NCBI GenBank assembly: GCA_903834515.1
Contig: CAILJM010000027.1
Location: forward strand, 83,036-147,035
Length of the DNA stretch: 64,000 nt
Direction of reading: 5' to 3'
Source of the DNA: an uncultured Actinomycetes bacterium
GTDB taxonomy: Bacteria; Actinomycetota; Actinomycetes; Nanopelagicales; Nanopelagicaceae
The position numbers and the translations under genes were made by a program. Of this stretch, positions 11,084 to 19,975 are shown piece by piece. A model generated the notes under the pieces. It saw only the letters and a program-made list of their open reading frames with translations. It was not told the DNA's origin and did no database searches. Each line of letters starts with the position of its first letter. The first letter of the stretch is position 1.

Positions 11084-11545
11084 ATGGCTTTACGCGATGG
11101 AGATGGCTGGGTGCAATGCGCATGCGGCAATCGCCATTGGGGATTAAATGGTGCGGCGGGCCTCCTCTTGGTGAGGGATGGCTCCGTTCTCTTACAACAT
11201 CGCGCACCCTGGGTGCACAACGGCGATACATGGGGAATTCCAGGTGGTGCGCGAGATTCGCATGAAGAGATATTTGATGCGGCGGCACGTGAGGCTCATG
11301 AGGAGTGCGGCATCGATAAGGATTTAATCAAACCGATTGAGACCTTTGTCGATGATCATGGAGATTGGGCATATTGGACTGTCATCTGCATAGCGAACGA
11401 GGATGTGGAAGCTCATCACGTCAATGATGAAGCTCTCCAAGTTGAATGGGTCCGTTATCAAGAGGTCTCACTCAAGAATTTACACCCAAGCTTTGCAAAA
11501 TCGTGGCCAGCCCTACAAACCCTCTTGAGTGAATTGGGCATCTAA
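11084..11545 (+). CDS. Nudix hydrolase
   Basis: A 153-residue Nudix-fold pyrophosphatase. The Nudix box GGARDSHEEIFDAAAREAHEECGID (residues 48-72; GX5EX7REUXEEXGU) is complete, so divalent-metal-dependent hydrolysis of a nucleoside-diphosphate-linked substrate is expected. The substrate is unknown. Two cysteines and a histidine near the N terminus (CACGNRHWG) are typical of an actinobacterial subgroup. The last 33 bp overlap the 3' end of the convergent helicase gene. Confidence 0.9.
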   Translation: MALRDGDGWVQCACGNRHWGLNGAAGLLLVRDGSVLLQHRAPWVHNGDTWGIPGGARDSHEEIFDAAAREAHEECGIDKDLIKPIETFVDDHGDWAYWTVICIANEDVEAHHVNDEALQVEWVRYQEVSLKNLHPSFAKSWPALQTLLSELGI

Positions 11546-13546
11546 CCGTTTAAGTGAATCCTTGATGATCTTCGCATCTGACGTTCGCCAAAAAGGTGGC
11601 ATTGAATTCAATAAAATTGAACCGTAGCGCTTCGTAGTAATTCTCGAATCTAGGATCGCAACAACACCTCGATCATCGATCGAGCGAATTAGCCGACCCG
11701 TTCCTTGCGCCAATAAAAGTGCTGCTCGAGGAAGGGATACTTGCATAAATCCGCTACCGCCAGCCTCATCAGCCTCTGCTGCACGAGCGGCCATTACCGG
11801 CTCATCTGGACGTGGGAAGGGAATGCGATCGATAACTACAAGGGTGCATGAAGGTCCCGGCACATCGATTCCTTGCCACAATGAGATCGTTCCCAAGAGG
11901 ATTGACCTCGGATCTTGGGCAAAGCGATCAACAAGTGGTCCAACTGAGTCACCACGTCGCTGAGTGATGATCGGCAATTTCAACTCTTTCAAAACTTTTC
12001 GCAAATGTTCGTCCGCCATCTCGACGCCGCGCCAGGAGCTGAAGAGCGCCAAGGTTCTGCCCCCTGCCGCTTCTGCCAATTCCCCAAGCTCGGTCAGCGC
12101 TTCACGCGAAGGTCCCTCTCTGCCAGGTTCGGGGATATGTTTTGGTAGATAGAGCATGCCTTGATTTGCAAAGTCAAAGGGTGAGCCGACATCTAGCATC
12201 TGAACATTTGCCGGGTCTATTTCGCCAGCATCAAATGATGAATCCGCTTCATCTTCGGAGGAATTCTTATTGACAACAAAACCAATAGACGAAGCGATCG
12301 CATCGAAAGATTTACCCACCGAGAGCGTGGCAGATGTTGCTATCACCGGGGTCTGAGTAAGTAAGTTCTCGCGCAAGACAGATGAGACTTGAAGTGGCGC
12401 TAAATACAGCGTCGAAAAATTTGGCTCAAACCACATAACCTGACCATTGCCTGGTTTGAGAAGTTTCGTTGCGGTTGTGAGTACCTCTTGAGTTGCACCC
12501 TTTACTCGGGCTCGTTCTGCAAGTGAATCTGGATCAACTACCTCAGAATCGGCATTGATGAGTGCAATCACGGCTGCTGCACTCTCTTTTATTTTTCGTG
12601 TCGGCGCCTCAAGCACCGAAGGAAGTTCGGGTAACCGTCCCGCCTTCGTTGGGTCGCTTCGTACATCTTGGGCAAAATCTGTAAGCGCTTCTGCAAATTG
12701 ATCTGCCGCCTTATCGAAGGCGATCGATGCCTTACCTGGCAGATGTTTCTTTGCCATCTTTGCTGCTCGTTCAACGCGCCCCGCGGTTAATTCTTCAGTC
12801 ACCGCTTGAGTTGTTCTATCCATAAATTCGTGTGCTTCATCCAAAATAATGGCGTCACGCTCGGGCAAGATCGGATGAGAATCAACAATTTCAATTGCGA
12901 GCAAGGTGTGATTTGTAACCACAACATCAGCGGTCTGAGCTTTTGCTTTCGCATTCACTGCAAAACATTGTGAACCGAATGGGCATTCATCCGCTCCCAT
13001 GCATTCGCGTCCCGAGGTGCTATTTGCGATCCAGACCCGTCGATCTACATCGGGCGCATCATCTCTATCGCCAGAGATTCCAGGTGTCTCAACCCATGCT
13101 CTCAGGCGCTTTGCATCCTTCTCAAGTGAACCGATCTCAAGTAGCACCTCACCATCGGGATCGATACCTTCGCCATTCATCTTCTGGAGACAGATGTAAT
13201 TACCCACGCCCTTATAGACAGCGAAGGTGAGCTCTCTCCCTAACTCCTTTTCCAATGCGCCTTTAATCTTTGGGAGATCACGTTCAACGAGTTGACGTTG
13301 GAGTGCGAGTGTTGCGGTCGCAACCAATACTTTCTTCCCATGAACAAGTGCTGGAACAAGGTAGGCCAGGGACTTTCCCGTGCCGGTTCCTGCTTGCACG
13401 AGTAAGTGATGGCGATCAACAAGGGCATTCGCCACAGCCTCAGCCATCTCTATCTGTCCTCCACGCGCCTCGCCACCGATTGCCGAAACCGCTGCATCCA
13501 GGGCTGAACGAACTTTAAGAATAAAAGCAGAGTTAGAAGCGGTCAC
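11513..13546 (-). CDS. dinG: ATP-dependent DNA helicase, DinG/XPD-like
   Basis: A superfamily 2 5'-3' helicase of 677 residues. Walker A (AGTGTGKS, 52-59) and DEAH (236-239) are present. Four cysteines (C119, C182, C188, C194) lie between them where XPD/DinG enzymes bind a 4Fe-4S cluster. Motif VI is LAQGTGRLIR near the C terminus. Such helicases unwind R-loops, forked DNA or G-quadruplexes. The gene starts with GTG directly after the stop codon of the DinB-like gene (TAAGTG), so it is translationally coupled to it. There is no LexA box nearby. Confidence 0.9.
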   Translation of the reverse strand: MTASNSAFILKVRSALDAAVSAIGGEARGGQIEMAEAVANALVDRHHLLVQAGTGTGKSLAYLVPALVHGKKVLVATATLALQRQLVERDLPKIKGALEKELGRELTFAVYKGVGNYICLQKMNGEGIDPDGEVLLEIGSLEKDAKRLRAWVETPGISGDRDDAPDVDRRVWIANSTSGRECMGADECPFGSQCFAVNAKAKAQTADVVVTNHTLLAIEIVDSHPILPERDAIILDEAHEFMDRTTQAVTEELTAGRVERAAKMAKKHLPGKASIAFDKAADQFAEALTDFAQDVRSDPTKAGRLPELPSVLEAPTRKIKESAAAVIALINADSEVVDPDSLAERARVKGATQEVLTTATKLLKPGNGQVMWFEPNFSTLYLAPLQVSSVLRENLLTQTPVIATSATLSVGKSFDAIASSIGFVVNKNSSEDEADSSFDAGEIDPANVQMLDVGSPFDFANQGMLYLPKHIPEPGREGPSREALTELGELAEAAGGRTLALFSSWRGVEMADEHLRKVLKELKLPIITQRRGDSVGPLVDRFAQDPRSILLGTISLWQGIDVPGPSCTLVVIDRIPFPRPDEPVMAARAAEADEAGGSGFMQVSLPRAALLLAQGTGRLIRSIDDRGVVAILDSRITTKRYGSILLNSMPPFWRTSDAKIIKDSLKRLDAQFTQEGL

Positions 13547-14017
13547 TTAATTCTCGAGAGCATCAAGAATCTGTTGAATATGACCTACAGGATGGTTTGT
13601 GAAGTGAGTAATCATTGCGGCCAGGGTTAGCTCGCCGTACTCGGAGTGTTGACAAGTGCGGAGTAAATCTTCGTCGGTTGCACCGTGCAATAATCTCGCG
13701 CTCTCGGTTCGTACCGCCTTGAAGAGTTCAAGTGCTGGTTCGATTGGCGCAGTACGATATGCGAGCACATCGCTTCCAGCGAGCGCTTCTTCACTAAATG
13801 ATCGAATAACAGTGCCGGGCTCTGAGAGCACCTGGATGATCCGCGTAAGGCAATAGGCATCGGCATGCGCAAGATGGTGAACAACCATCCGCGGGCTCCA
13901 CTCCCCTGCGGGACCCTTATCTAAATCAGTGGGTTGCAACTTCTGTGCTGCAGCGAGAAAGTCAGTGGTAGCAGCTTCATATGCGGTGAGCAGCTTCATT
14001 AATTCAGTATTTGCCAT
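13547..14017 (-). CDS. DinB-superfamily metalloenzyme-like protein
   Basis: A four-helix-bundle protein of 156 residues. It has the DinB-like arrangement of a histidine in WSPRMVVHHLAHADAYC (about residues 40-55) and a C-terminal histidine pair in MITHFTNHPVGHIQQI. Family members bind a divalent metal through such histidines, and many act as thiol-dependent transferases (bacillithiol- or mycothiol-S-transferases). Substrate and thiol partner are unknown. This is not the DinB DNA polymerase IV. It is co-transcribed with the helicase that follows with no gap. Confidence 0.78.
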   Translation of the reverse strand: MANTELMKLLTAYEAATTDFLAAAQKLQPTDLDKGPAGEWSPRMVVHHLAHADAYCLTRIIQVLSEPGTVIRSFSEEALAGSDVLAYRTAPIEPALELFKAVRTESARLLHGATDEDLLRTCQHSEYGELTLAAMITHFTNHPVGHIQQILDALEN

Positions 14018-14043
14018 GAGTAGATCTTAGAGGTTGAAGGAAT

Positions 14044-14077
14044 AAAAAAGGCCGCCAGAACTCTGGCGGCCTTTTTT
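14044..14077 (-). terminator. Rho-independent terminator after nrdJ
   Basis: An inverted repeat GGCCGCCAG/CTGGCGGCC at 14050-14071 encloses a 4-nt loop and is flanked by A6 on one side and T6 on the other. It works as a terminator on either strand. On the minus strand it lies about 25 bp after the nrdJ stop and isolates nrdJ from the DinB-like gene. Confidence 0.9.
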
Positions 14078-14099
14078 CAAACGAGAGTAACTATTCAGA

Positions 14100-16955
14100 T
14101 CAAGAACAACCTGATGTATTTCCACATCCTTCGCAGACGAAGCATGAACCGGCCATACGCATCTTCACACCGCAGGTCATGCAGAGTGGAGCATCGGACT
14201 TAACGCCAGTCATTTTCTCGAAGAGTTCCATTGAGGAACCCACACCTGCAGAGTTATCAACAGCCGCAGGCTTTGCTTCGATAGTGACTGATGCTGGCTT
14301 ACTTGCAACCGCAGGAGCCGCCGCAGCTGCAGCTGGTGCTTTTGGGAGTGTTGGTGCTACCTGTGCATCCTGCGTATATTCGCCGGTCTCAAGCGCGCGT
14401 GCGCGCTCTGATGCGGTGTAGAGCCCCATTGCTGAACGAGTCTCATAAGGAAGGTAATCGAGGGCCAAGCGACGGAAGATGTAATCCATCATCGATTGTG
14501 CCATGCGGATATCAGCATCATCAGTCATGCCCGCTGGTTCGAAGCGTAGGTTTGTGAACTTCTCAACGAAGGTCTCAAGAGGTACTCCGTATTGGAGACC
14601 GATCGATACTGCGATAGAGAAGGCATCCATGACGCCTGCAAGTGTCGAACCTTGCTTTCCAAGCTTCAAGAAGACTTCAGCAAGTGCGCCATCGGCATAA
14701 GAGCCAGCGGTCATATAACCATCGGCACCGCCGACAGAGAATGAGGTCGTCATAGCTGGGCGTGACTTTGGAAGACGCTTGCGTGCAGGAGCCGAAGCTA
14801 CAGCTGAAACATTTGAGTCAGTTCCCTTGTTCTCACCCTTGCCATCAGAGAGAGGTTGACCAACCTTGCAGTTATCACGATAGACAGCGAGTGCCTTAAG
14901 GCCAAGCTTCCATCCCTGGTAGTAGACCTCTTCGATCTCTTCAACAGTTGCATCTGACGGAAGGTTGACCGTCTTTGAGATTGCACCTGAGAGGAATGGT
15001 TGGCAAGCAGCCATCATATGGACGTGGCCCATTGCGCTGATTGAGCGAATTCCCATCGCGCAGTCGAAGATGTCGTAGTGCTCTGTCTTGAGACCAGGGG
15101 CATCGATGACATTTCCATTTGCTGCGATGTACTCGACAATCGCTTCAACAGTCTCCTCGGTATAGCCGAGTTTGCGAAGAGCCATTGGGATTGTCTGGTT
15201 AACGATCTGCATAGATCCGCCACCAACGAGCTTCTTGAATTTCACGAGAGCGAGATCTGGCTCGATACCTGTGGTATCGCAATCCATCATCAAACCGATC
15301 GTTCCTGTTGGAGCAAGTACTGATGCTTGCGCGTTACGCCAGCCGTTCTTTGCGCCAATCTCGATACCAAGATCCCACTGCTTATTTGCTTCAGTCCAGA
15401 CATCGCGATCGAGAGTTGAAACCGACTTCGCTGAGTGCGATGCATTTGCATGCTTCTTCATCACTTTGGTGTGTGCATCCGCGTTACGTGCATAACCTTC
15501 ATATGCGCCAACGATTCCTGCAAGTTCTGCGGAACGGCGGTAAGAAGTTCCGGTGAGGAGTGAGGTGATCGCGCCAGCAAGTTGGCGGCCGCCATCTGAA
15601 TCGTAAGCAAGTCCTGATGCCATAAGGAGCGCGCCGAGGTTTGCATATCCGATACCGAGTTGACGGTAGTTGCGAGTTGTCTCGCCGATTGGCTCAGTTG
15701 GGAAATCCGCGAAGCAGATCGAGATATCCATTGCAGTGATGATGAGTTCCGATGCCTTAACAAACTTCTTGGTATCGAAAGAACCATCGTTGTTGAGGAA
15801 CTTCAAGAGGTTGAGAGAGGCCAAGTTGCATGATGAGTTATCAAGTGACATGTACTCAGAGCATGGATTGGATGCATTGATGCGCCCAGTCTCTGGGTTG
15901 GTGTGCCACGCGTTGATGGTGTCGTCATATTGAATTCCTGGATCAGCACAAGCCCATGCCGCCTCCGCCATTTTGCGGAAGAGTTGCTTTGCATCGACAG
16001 TCTCGATGACATCGCCAGTTGCACGAGCTACAAGTCCAAATTGCTCGCCATTCTCATATGAACGCATAAATGCATCACTCACGCGAACTGAGTTGTTGGC
16101 ATTCTGGTACTGGACAGAGATGATGTCCTTTCCGCCAAGATCCATATCGAATCCGGCATCACGGAGGGCGCGAATCTTGTCCTCTTCGCGAACCTTCGTC
16201 TCAATGAACTCTTCGATATCTGGATGATCAATATCGAGTACGACCATCTTTGCAGCGCGACGAGTTGCTCCACCTGACTTGATAGTTCCTGCTGATGCAT
16301 CGGCACCACGCATAAAGGAGACAGGTCCTGATGCAGTTCCGCCAGACTTAAGAAGCTCTTTTGCAGAGCGAATACGAGAGAGGTTGAGACCAGCTCCTGA
16401 ACCGCCCTTGAAGATCATTCCTTCTTCGCGGTACCAGTTAAGGATGGAATCCATCGTGTCATCTACTGACAAGATGAAGCATGCAGAAACTTGCTGCGGA
16501 GCATTAGTTCCCACGTTAAACCATACTGGTGAGTTGAATGAGAAAACTTGATGAAGGAGCATGTATGTAAGCTCGTGTTCGAATACTTCGGCATCGACAT
16601 CTGTTGCAAAGTAGCCGTTCTCTTTACCGGAGGCTACATAGGTGAGCACAACGCGATCGATTACCTGCTTGAGGGACCATTCACGGTTGTCATGACCCAC
16701 TGCTCCGCGGAAGTACTTAGTTGTCACAATTGTTGAGGCATTTACTGACCAGAAATCTGGATATTCAGTGCCCTTCTGCTCGAAGATAACTTCGCCAGAT
16801 TTCCAGTTAGTCTGGACGACATCGCGACGCTCCCACTTCACTTCATCATAAGGATGAACACCAGCGGTGGTGTAGATACGTTCAATACTTAAACCCTTAC
16901 CCAACTTCTTTACTTGGGACTTGCGCTCCGCGGCGGGCTTATTAACGATAGACAT
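14100..16955 (-). CDS. nrdJ: Class II (adenosylcobalamin-dependent) ribonucleoside-diphosphate reductase
   Basis: It reduces ribonucleotides to deoxyribonucleotides without oxygen or a small subunit, using a B12-derived radical. The 951-residue length is that of the actinobacterial NrdJ. The segments NSPVWFNVG, FKGGSGAGLNLSRIRS, SGGATRRAAKMVVLDIDHPDIEEF, NASNPCSEYMSLDNSSCNLASLNL and the LAPTGTIGLMMDCDTTGIEPD block contain the active-site cysteine and Asn/Cys/Glu triad. A C-terminal zinc-ribbon-like tail (CMTCGVKMRMAGSCFVCEGCG) is usual. nrdR lies immediately upstream on the same strand, and the pair shares a promoter with NrdR boxes. No class I or III reductase is in the window, so DNA synthesis may depend on cobalamin. 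Confidence 0.97.
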   Translation of the reverse strand: MSIVNKPAAERKSQVKKLGKGLSIERIYTTAGVHPYDEVKWERRDVVQTNWKSGEVIFEQKGTEYPDFWSVNASTIVTTKYFRGAVGHDNREWSLKQVIDRVVLTYVASGKENGYFATDVDAEVFEHELTYMLLHQVFSFNSPVWFNVGTNAPQQVSACFILSVDDTMDSILNWYREEGMIFKGGSGAGLNLSRIRSAKELLKSGGTASGPVSFMRGADASAGTIKSGGATRRAAKMVVLDIDHPDIEEFIETKVREEDKIRALRDAGFDMDLGGKDIISVQYQNANNSVRVSDAFMRSYENGEQFGLVARATGDVIETVDAKQLFRKMAEAAWACADPGIQYDDTINAWHTNPETGRINASNPCSEYMSLDNSSCNLASLNLLKFLNNDGSFDTKKFVKASELIITAMDISICFADFPTEPIGETTRNYRQLGIGYANLGALLMASGLAYDSDGGRQLAGAITSLLTGTSYRRSAELAGIVGAYEGYARNADAHTKVMKKHANASHSAKSVSTLDRDVWTEANKQWDLGIEIGAKNGWRNAQASVLAPTGTIGLMMDCDTTGIEPDLALVKFKKLVGGGSMQIVNQTIPMALRKLGYTEETVEAIVEYIAANGNVIDAPGLKTEHYDIFDCAMGIRSISAMGHVHMMAACQPFLSGAISKTVNLPSDATVEEIEEVYYQGWKLGLKALAVYRDNCKVGQPLSDGKGENKGTDSNVSAVASAPARKRLPKSRPAMTTSFSVGGADGYMTAGSYADGALAEVFLKLGKQGSTLAGVMDAFSIAVSIGLQYGVPLETFVEKFTNLRFEPAGMTDDADIRMAQSMMDYIFRRLALDYLPYETRSAMGLYTASERARALETGEYTQDAQVAPTLPKAPAAAAAAPAVASKPASVTIEAKPAAVDNSAGVGSSMELFEKMTGVKSDAPLCMTCGVKMRMAGSCFVCEGCGNTSGCS

Positions 16956-16997
16956 GCGTACTGCTCCTTATGCTGGTTTTGAACGTGAGGGTATTAA

Positions 16998-17531
16998 CTA
17001 ATTGTTCGCTGGGGAGAGCGCTTTTTCAGAACTAACTTTCTTCGCTGCATTTACTTCTTGAACTGATCCATCTTTTGCCGAATGTGAAGGAGCGGCGCGG
17101 AGAAGTGCGATCTCGCCTTCAAAATCTTCGAGGGAGGCAAAGTTACGGTATACCGAGGCATAACGTAGGTAAGCCACCTCATCTAATTCACGGAGTGGCG
17201 CAAGAATTGCCATCCCGACTTCTTGGGCCTCTACCTCAGCTTGGCCATCTGAGCGAAGTATTTCTTCGACCCGCTGGGCAAGGAGAGCTAGATCGTCATC
17301 ATTGACGGGACGTCCCTGGCAAGCCTTGCGAACGCCATTAATGACCTTCTCGCGGCTAAAGGGCTCGGTGGCACCTGATCGCTTGACGATCAAAAGCACC
17401 GAAGTCTCTGAGGTTGTGAAGCGACGACCGCAGGCTGTGCACTCGCGGCGGCGGCGAATAAGGGCGCCTTCATCGGCCGGCCTTGAATCGACGACTCGAG
17501 AGTCATCGTGGCGGCAGAAGGGGCAATTCAT
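16998..17531 (-). CDS. nrdR: Transcriptional repressor NrdR
   Basis: An ATP/dATP-sensing repressor of ribonucleotide reductase genes. It has an N-terminal zinc ribbon (CPFC...CTAC) with [29 protein letters not shown], then an ATP-cone domain (residues about 49-139: VIKRSG-like [23 protein letters not shown]). The C-terminal extension after residue 145 is low-complexity and not conserved. It precedes nrdJ by 42 bp. Two NrdR boxes 31 bp apart lie 70-120 bp upstream of its ATG, so it is almost certainly autoregulated together with nrdJ. Confidence 0.97.
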   Translation of the reverse strand: MNCPFCRHDDSRVVDSRPADEGALIRRRRECTACGRRFTTSETSVLLIVKRSGATEPFSREKVINGVRKACQGRPVNDDDLALLAQRVEEILRSDGQAEVEAQEVGMAILAPLRELDEVAYLRYASVYRNFASLEDFEGEIALLRAAPSHSAKDGSVQEVNAAKKVSSEKALSPANN

Positions 17532-17602
17532 TCACAGCTCTTTTCATCTCGTTGGGTTACAGACTCACTTTGTGAGGGTAGATGGGGGAGATTAGCGGAA
17601 AA

Positions 17603-17618
17603 CCACAACTTATGGGTG
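17603..17618. promoter_or_regulatory. NrdR box 1
   Basis: CCACAACTTATGGGTG matches the NrdR consensus ACACwATATrTwGTGT at about 9 of 16 positions. It is the proximal member of a pair whose starts are exactly 31 bp apart, three helical turns, which is the usual arrangement for NrdR boxes. It is weaker than box 2 by itself; the spacing is the main support. Confidence 0.6.
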
Positions 17619-17633
17619 ATATTGCCGTGTCGA

Positions 17634-17649
17634 CCCCTACATCTTGTGC
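17634..17649. promoter_or_regulatory. NrdR box 2
   Basis: CCCCTACATCTTGTGC matches the NrdR consensus at 11 of 16 positions, including the TTGTG half, and resembles the boxes known from Streptomyces nrdRJ. It is the distal box upstream of nrdR-nrdJ. Confidence 0.72.
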
Positions 17650-17761
17650 CAACTGTACATCTACGGTTGAGAGTTTGGCCTCCACGATGCGGCGTGTCGA
17701 GGTGAACTCAACTCAAAATTCTGTACCAGGGTGGGGTTTCGCCTAACAAAGTATCTCTAAA

Positions 17762-17849
17762 TACCCTAAAACGGACACCCCGCTACCCCAAAACGGAGAC
17801 CCCGCTACCCCAAAACGGAGACCCCGCTACCCTAAAACGGAGACTCCTG
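17762..17849. repeat. 22-bp tandem repeat, four units, at the end of the DUF779 gene
   Basis: Four head-to-tail copies of a 22-bp unit start at 17762, 17784, 17806 and 17828. Each contains the core AAAACGGAGACCCCGCTACC or a one- or two-base variant. Units 2 and 3 are identical; the outer units are diverged. Read on the minus strand, the fourth unit encodes the C terminus and stop codon of the DUF779 protein. The other three lie beyond the stop and repeat that gene end. There are no spacers, so this is not a CRISPR array. Confidence 0.95.
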
Positions 17850-18240
17850 TGGTGATCGGAGCGTCCTCGAGGATTGCCCACTCCACATCTGAGAAGAGTC
17901 TCGATCGAATCAGGAAGCGTTTTCCCTCTGGAGACTCCAAAGAGAATCCACCGCCTCTGCCATCTACTACATCAATGGTGAGGTGGGTATGTTTCCAATA
18001 TTCAAATTGCGATGCCGAAATCCAGATCGAAATACTTTCTGCAATTCCATCAATAATAAATTCGCCGAGCAATACATCGGCTGCTCCTACCCGAAACTCA
18101 CCACGTGGGTAGCACATTGGAGAAGACCCGTCACAGCAGCCACCTGATTGATGAAACATCAGTGGTCCATGAATTGCGCGAAGTTTGCGCAGAAGTTCTG
18201 CGCAACTCTCGGTGTAATCCACCCGTGACGGAATCTCCAT
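17827..18240 (-). CDS. DUF779 family protein
   Basis: A 137-residue protein. The segment GPLMFHQSGGCCDGSSPMCYPRGEF holds the conserved cysteines of DUF779 (QSGGCCDGS), followed by LLGEFIIDG and HTHLTIDVV. DUF779 genes are typically found next to ExaC-type aldehyde dehydrogenases, as here, but their biochemical role is unknown; a metal- or redox-linked accessory function is possible. The last seven codons and the stop lie inside the first unit of a 22-bp tandem repeat. The C-terminal tail (TGVSVLG) may therefore be a recent replacement of the ancestral end. Confidence 0.88.
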   Translation of the reverse strand: MEIPSRVDYTESCAELLRKLRAIHGPLMFHQSGGCCDGSSPMCYPRGEFRVGAADVLLGEFIIDGIAESISIWISASQFEYWKHTHLTIDVVDGRGGGFSLESPEGKRFLIRSRLFSDVEWAILEDAPITTGVSVLG

Positions 18241-18274
18241 CTCACTCCTTTTTATTTTGAATGTTACTCAGTAC

Positions 18275-18313
18275 ATCTACTCGGTAAATCTACTCGGTAA
18301 ATCTACTCGGTAA
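18275..18313. repeat. 13-bp tandem repeat after the aldehyde dehydrogenase stop codon
   Basis: Three perfect units of ATCTACTCGGTAA (18275-18287, 18288-18300, 18301-18313) are followed by a partial fourth (ATCGACT) that runs to the stop codon of the aldehyde dehydrogenase at 18320-18322. The array fills most of the 79-bp gap between that gene and DUF779 and lies immediately 3' of the stop. Confidence 0.95.
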
Positions 18314-18319
18314 ATCGAC

Positions 18320-19843
18320 TTAGAAGAATCCAAGTTTATTTGGTGAGTACGAGACAAGGAGGTTCTTTGTCTGCTGATAATGATCGAGCATCATCTTGTG
18401 ATTTTCACGTCCAATACCAGATGCCTTGTATCCGCCGAAGGCAGCGCCGGCAGGATATGCGTGATAGCAATTGGTCCAGACGCGTCCAGCTTGGATTTCA
18501 CGTCCCGCGCGATAAGCGGTATTCATATCGCGACTCCAAACGCCAGCTCCAAGTCCATACAACGTGTCATTTGCAATCTCCATCGCATTCTCAAAACCGT
18601 CGAACTTAGTTACTGAGACTACCGGCCCAAAGATTTCTTCTTGGAAGATACGCATCTTGTTATTGCCTTCGAAGATCGTTGGTGTTACGTAGTAACCGCC
18701 TGAAAGTTCGCCGCCGAGATCTGCACGCGTACCCCCTGTGAGAATCTTCGCGCCTTCTTTCTGGCCGATCTCAATATAGGAGAGGATCTTCTCTAACTGA
18801 TCATTAGATGCCTGGGCTCCAATCATTGTCGAAAGATCAAGTGGATGACCTTGAACGATTGCTTTGGTTCGAGCAGTGACATCACCCAAGAATTTGTCGT
18901 AGATCTTGGTATCAATAAGTCCGCGAGATGGGCAGGTACATACTTCACCTTGGTTGAGTGCGAAGAGAGTAAAGCCTTCAAGCGCCTTGTCGTAGAAAGC
19001 ATCGTTCTCCGCAGCAACATCTGCGAAGAAGATATTCGGTGACTTTCCGCCGAGCTCGAGTGTCACGGGAATAATGTTCTCTGAGGCATATTGCATGATG
19101 AGTCGACCGGTCGTGGTCTCACCCGTGAAAGCGATCTTTGCAATTCGTGGAGATGAGGCAAGTGGCTTTCCAGCCTCGACGCCAAATCCATTAACGATAT
19201 TGACAACTCCTGCAGGCAGAAGATCGGCGATGAGCTCCATCAGGAACATAATTGATGCTGGAGTTTGTTCTGCCGGCTTTAATACAACACAGTTTCCCGC
19301 AGCGAGCGCAGGTGCGAGTTTCCATACAGCCATCAAGATCGGGAAATTCCACGGGATAATCTGCCCAACTACACCAAGTGGCTCGTGGAAGTGATAGGCG
19401 ACGGTATCGTCATCGAGTTCGCCAAGGGAACCTTCTTGTGCGCGAATCGCGCCAGCGAAATATCTGAAATGATCGATGGCGAGTGGAATATCTGCATTTA
19501 TTGTCTCGCGGATTGGCTTTCCGTTATCCCATGTTTCGGCAACGGCGATCGCTTCAAGGTTTGCCTCCATGCGATCGGCAATTTTATTGAGAATAATTGC
19601 GCGGGCTGTTGCCGATGTCTTACCCCATGCACGAGCCGCGGCATGTGCGGCATCGAGTGCTTTATCGATATCAGCGGCGTTACCACGGGCAACTTCACAA
19701 AAGACTTTTCCGGTGACGGGTGTGACATTTTCAAAATATTGACCCGACGATGGCTTTACATATTCGCCACCTATCCAGTGGTCGTATCGAGCTTTGAATG
19801 TAGCTTTGCTGCCAGGCTGGCCCGGTGCAACGTAATCTGTCAT
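18320..19843 (-). CDS. Aldehyde dehydrogenase (ExaC/AldA-like, NAD-dependent)
   Basis: It oxidises aldehydes, probably short-chain ones such as acetaldehyde, to acids. It has 507 residues. The catalytic residues are E263 in [11 protein letters not shown] and C302 in [14 protein letters not shown]. The IIPWNFPI and FTGETTTGR blocks form the cofactor site. [11 protein letters not shown] and the paired DUF779 gene place it in the ExaC/AcoD-like acetaldehyde dehydrogenase group. DUF779 follows after 79 bp that are mostly tandem repeat. A 16-bp near-palindrome lies about 100 bp upstream of its start and may be its operator. Confidence 0.92.
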   Translation of the reverse strand: MTDYVAPGQPGSKATFKARYDHWIGGEYVKPSSGQYFENVTPVTGKVFCEVARGNAADIDKALDAAHAAARAWGKTSATARAIILNKIADRMEANLEAIAVAETWDNGKPIRETINADIPLAIDHFRYFAGAIRAQEGSLGELDDDTVAYHFHEPLGVVGQIIPWNFPILMAVWKLAPALAAGNCVVLKPAEQTPASIMFLMELIADLLPAGVVNIVNGFGVEAGKPLASSPRIAKIAFTGETTTGRLIMQYASENIIPVTLELGGKSPNIFFADVAAENDAFYDKALEGFTLFALNQGEVCTCPSRGLIDTKIYDKFLGDVTARTKAIVQGHPLDLSTMIGAQASNDQLEKILSYIEIGQKEGAKILTGGTRADLGGELSGGYYVTPTIFEGNNKMRIFQEEIFGPVVSVTKFDGFENAMEIANDTLYGLGAGVWSRDMNTAYRAGREIQAGRVWTNCYHAYPAGAAFGGYKASGIGRENHKMMLDHYQQTKNLLVSYSPNKLGFF

Positions 19844-19940
19844 TTTTTCTCCCTAGGTGATTCGCGCCTCTGCGCATCGAATCTGACGCTACGCCTGCGA
19901 GTGGAGAGAGTGAAGATCCACCGGAGAATTTATTGGTTAA

Positions 19941-19956
19941 TGAGTGCTAGCGCTCA
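19941..19956. promoter_or_regulatory. Near-perfect 16-bp palindrome upstream of the aldehyde dehydrogenase
   Basis: TGAGTGCTAGCGCTCA is palindromic except for one position pair. It lies between the LysM gene stop (19976) and the aldehyde dehydrogenase start (19843), in the expected position for an operator of the latter. The GAGTGCTA half recalls HrcA/CIRCE half-sites, but the 9-bp CIRCE spacer is absent. The cognate regulator is unknown. Confidence 0.4.
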
Positions 19957-19975
19957 CGGGAGGGAAGGAGAATCC

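Noticed and set aside
13547..14017. DNA polymerase IV (DinB)
   Set aside because: The protein is 156 residues with a four-helix metal-binding pattern; the shared name is historical and polymerase motifs are absent.
17762..17849. Possible CRISPR array
   Set aside because: Units are contiguous with no spacers, the unit is only 22 bp, and there are no cas genes; the same holds for all other arrays in the window.
19941..19956. CIRCE element
   Set aside because: The half-site resembles CIRCE, but the 9-bp spacer is missing and no chaperone gene is adjacent.
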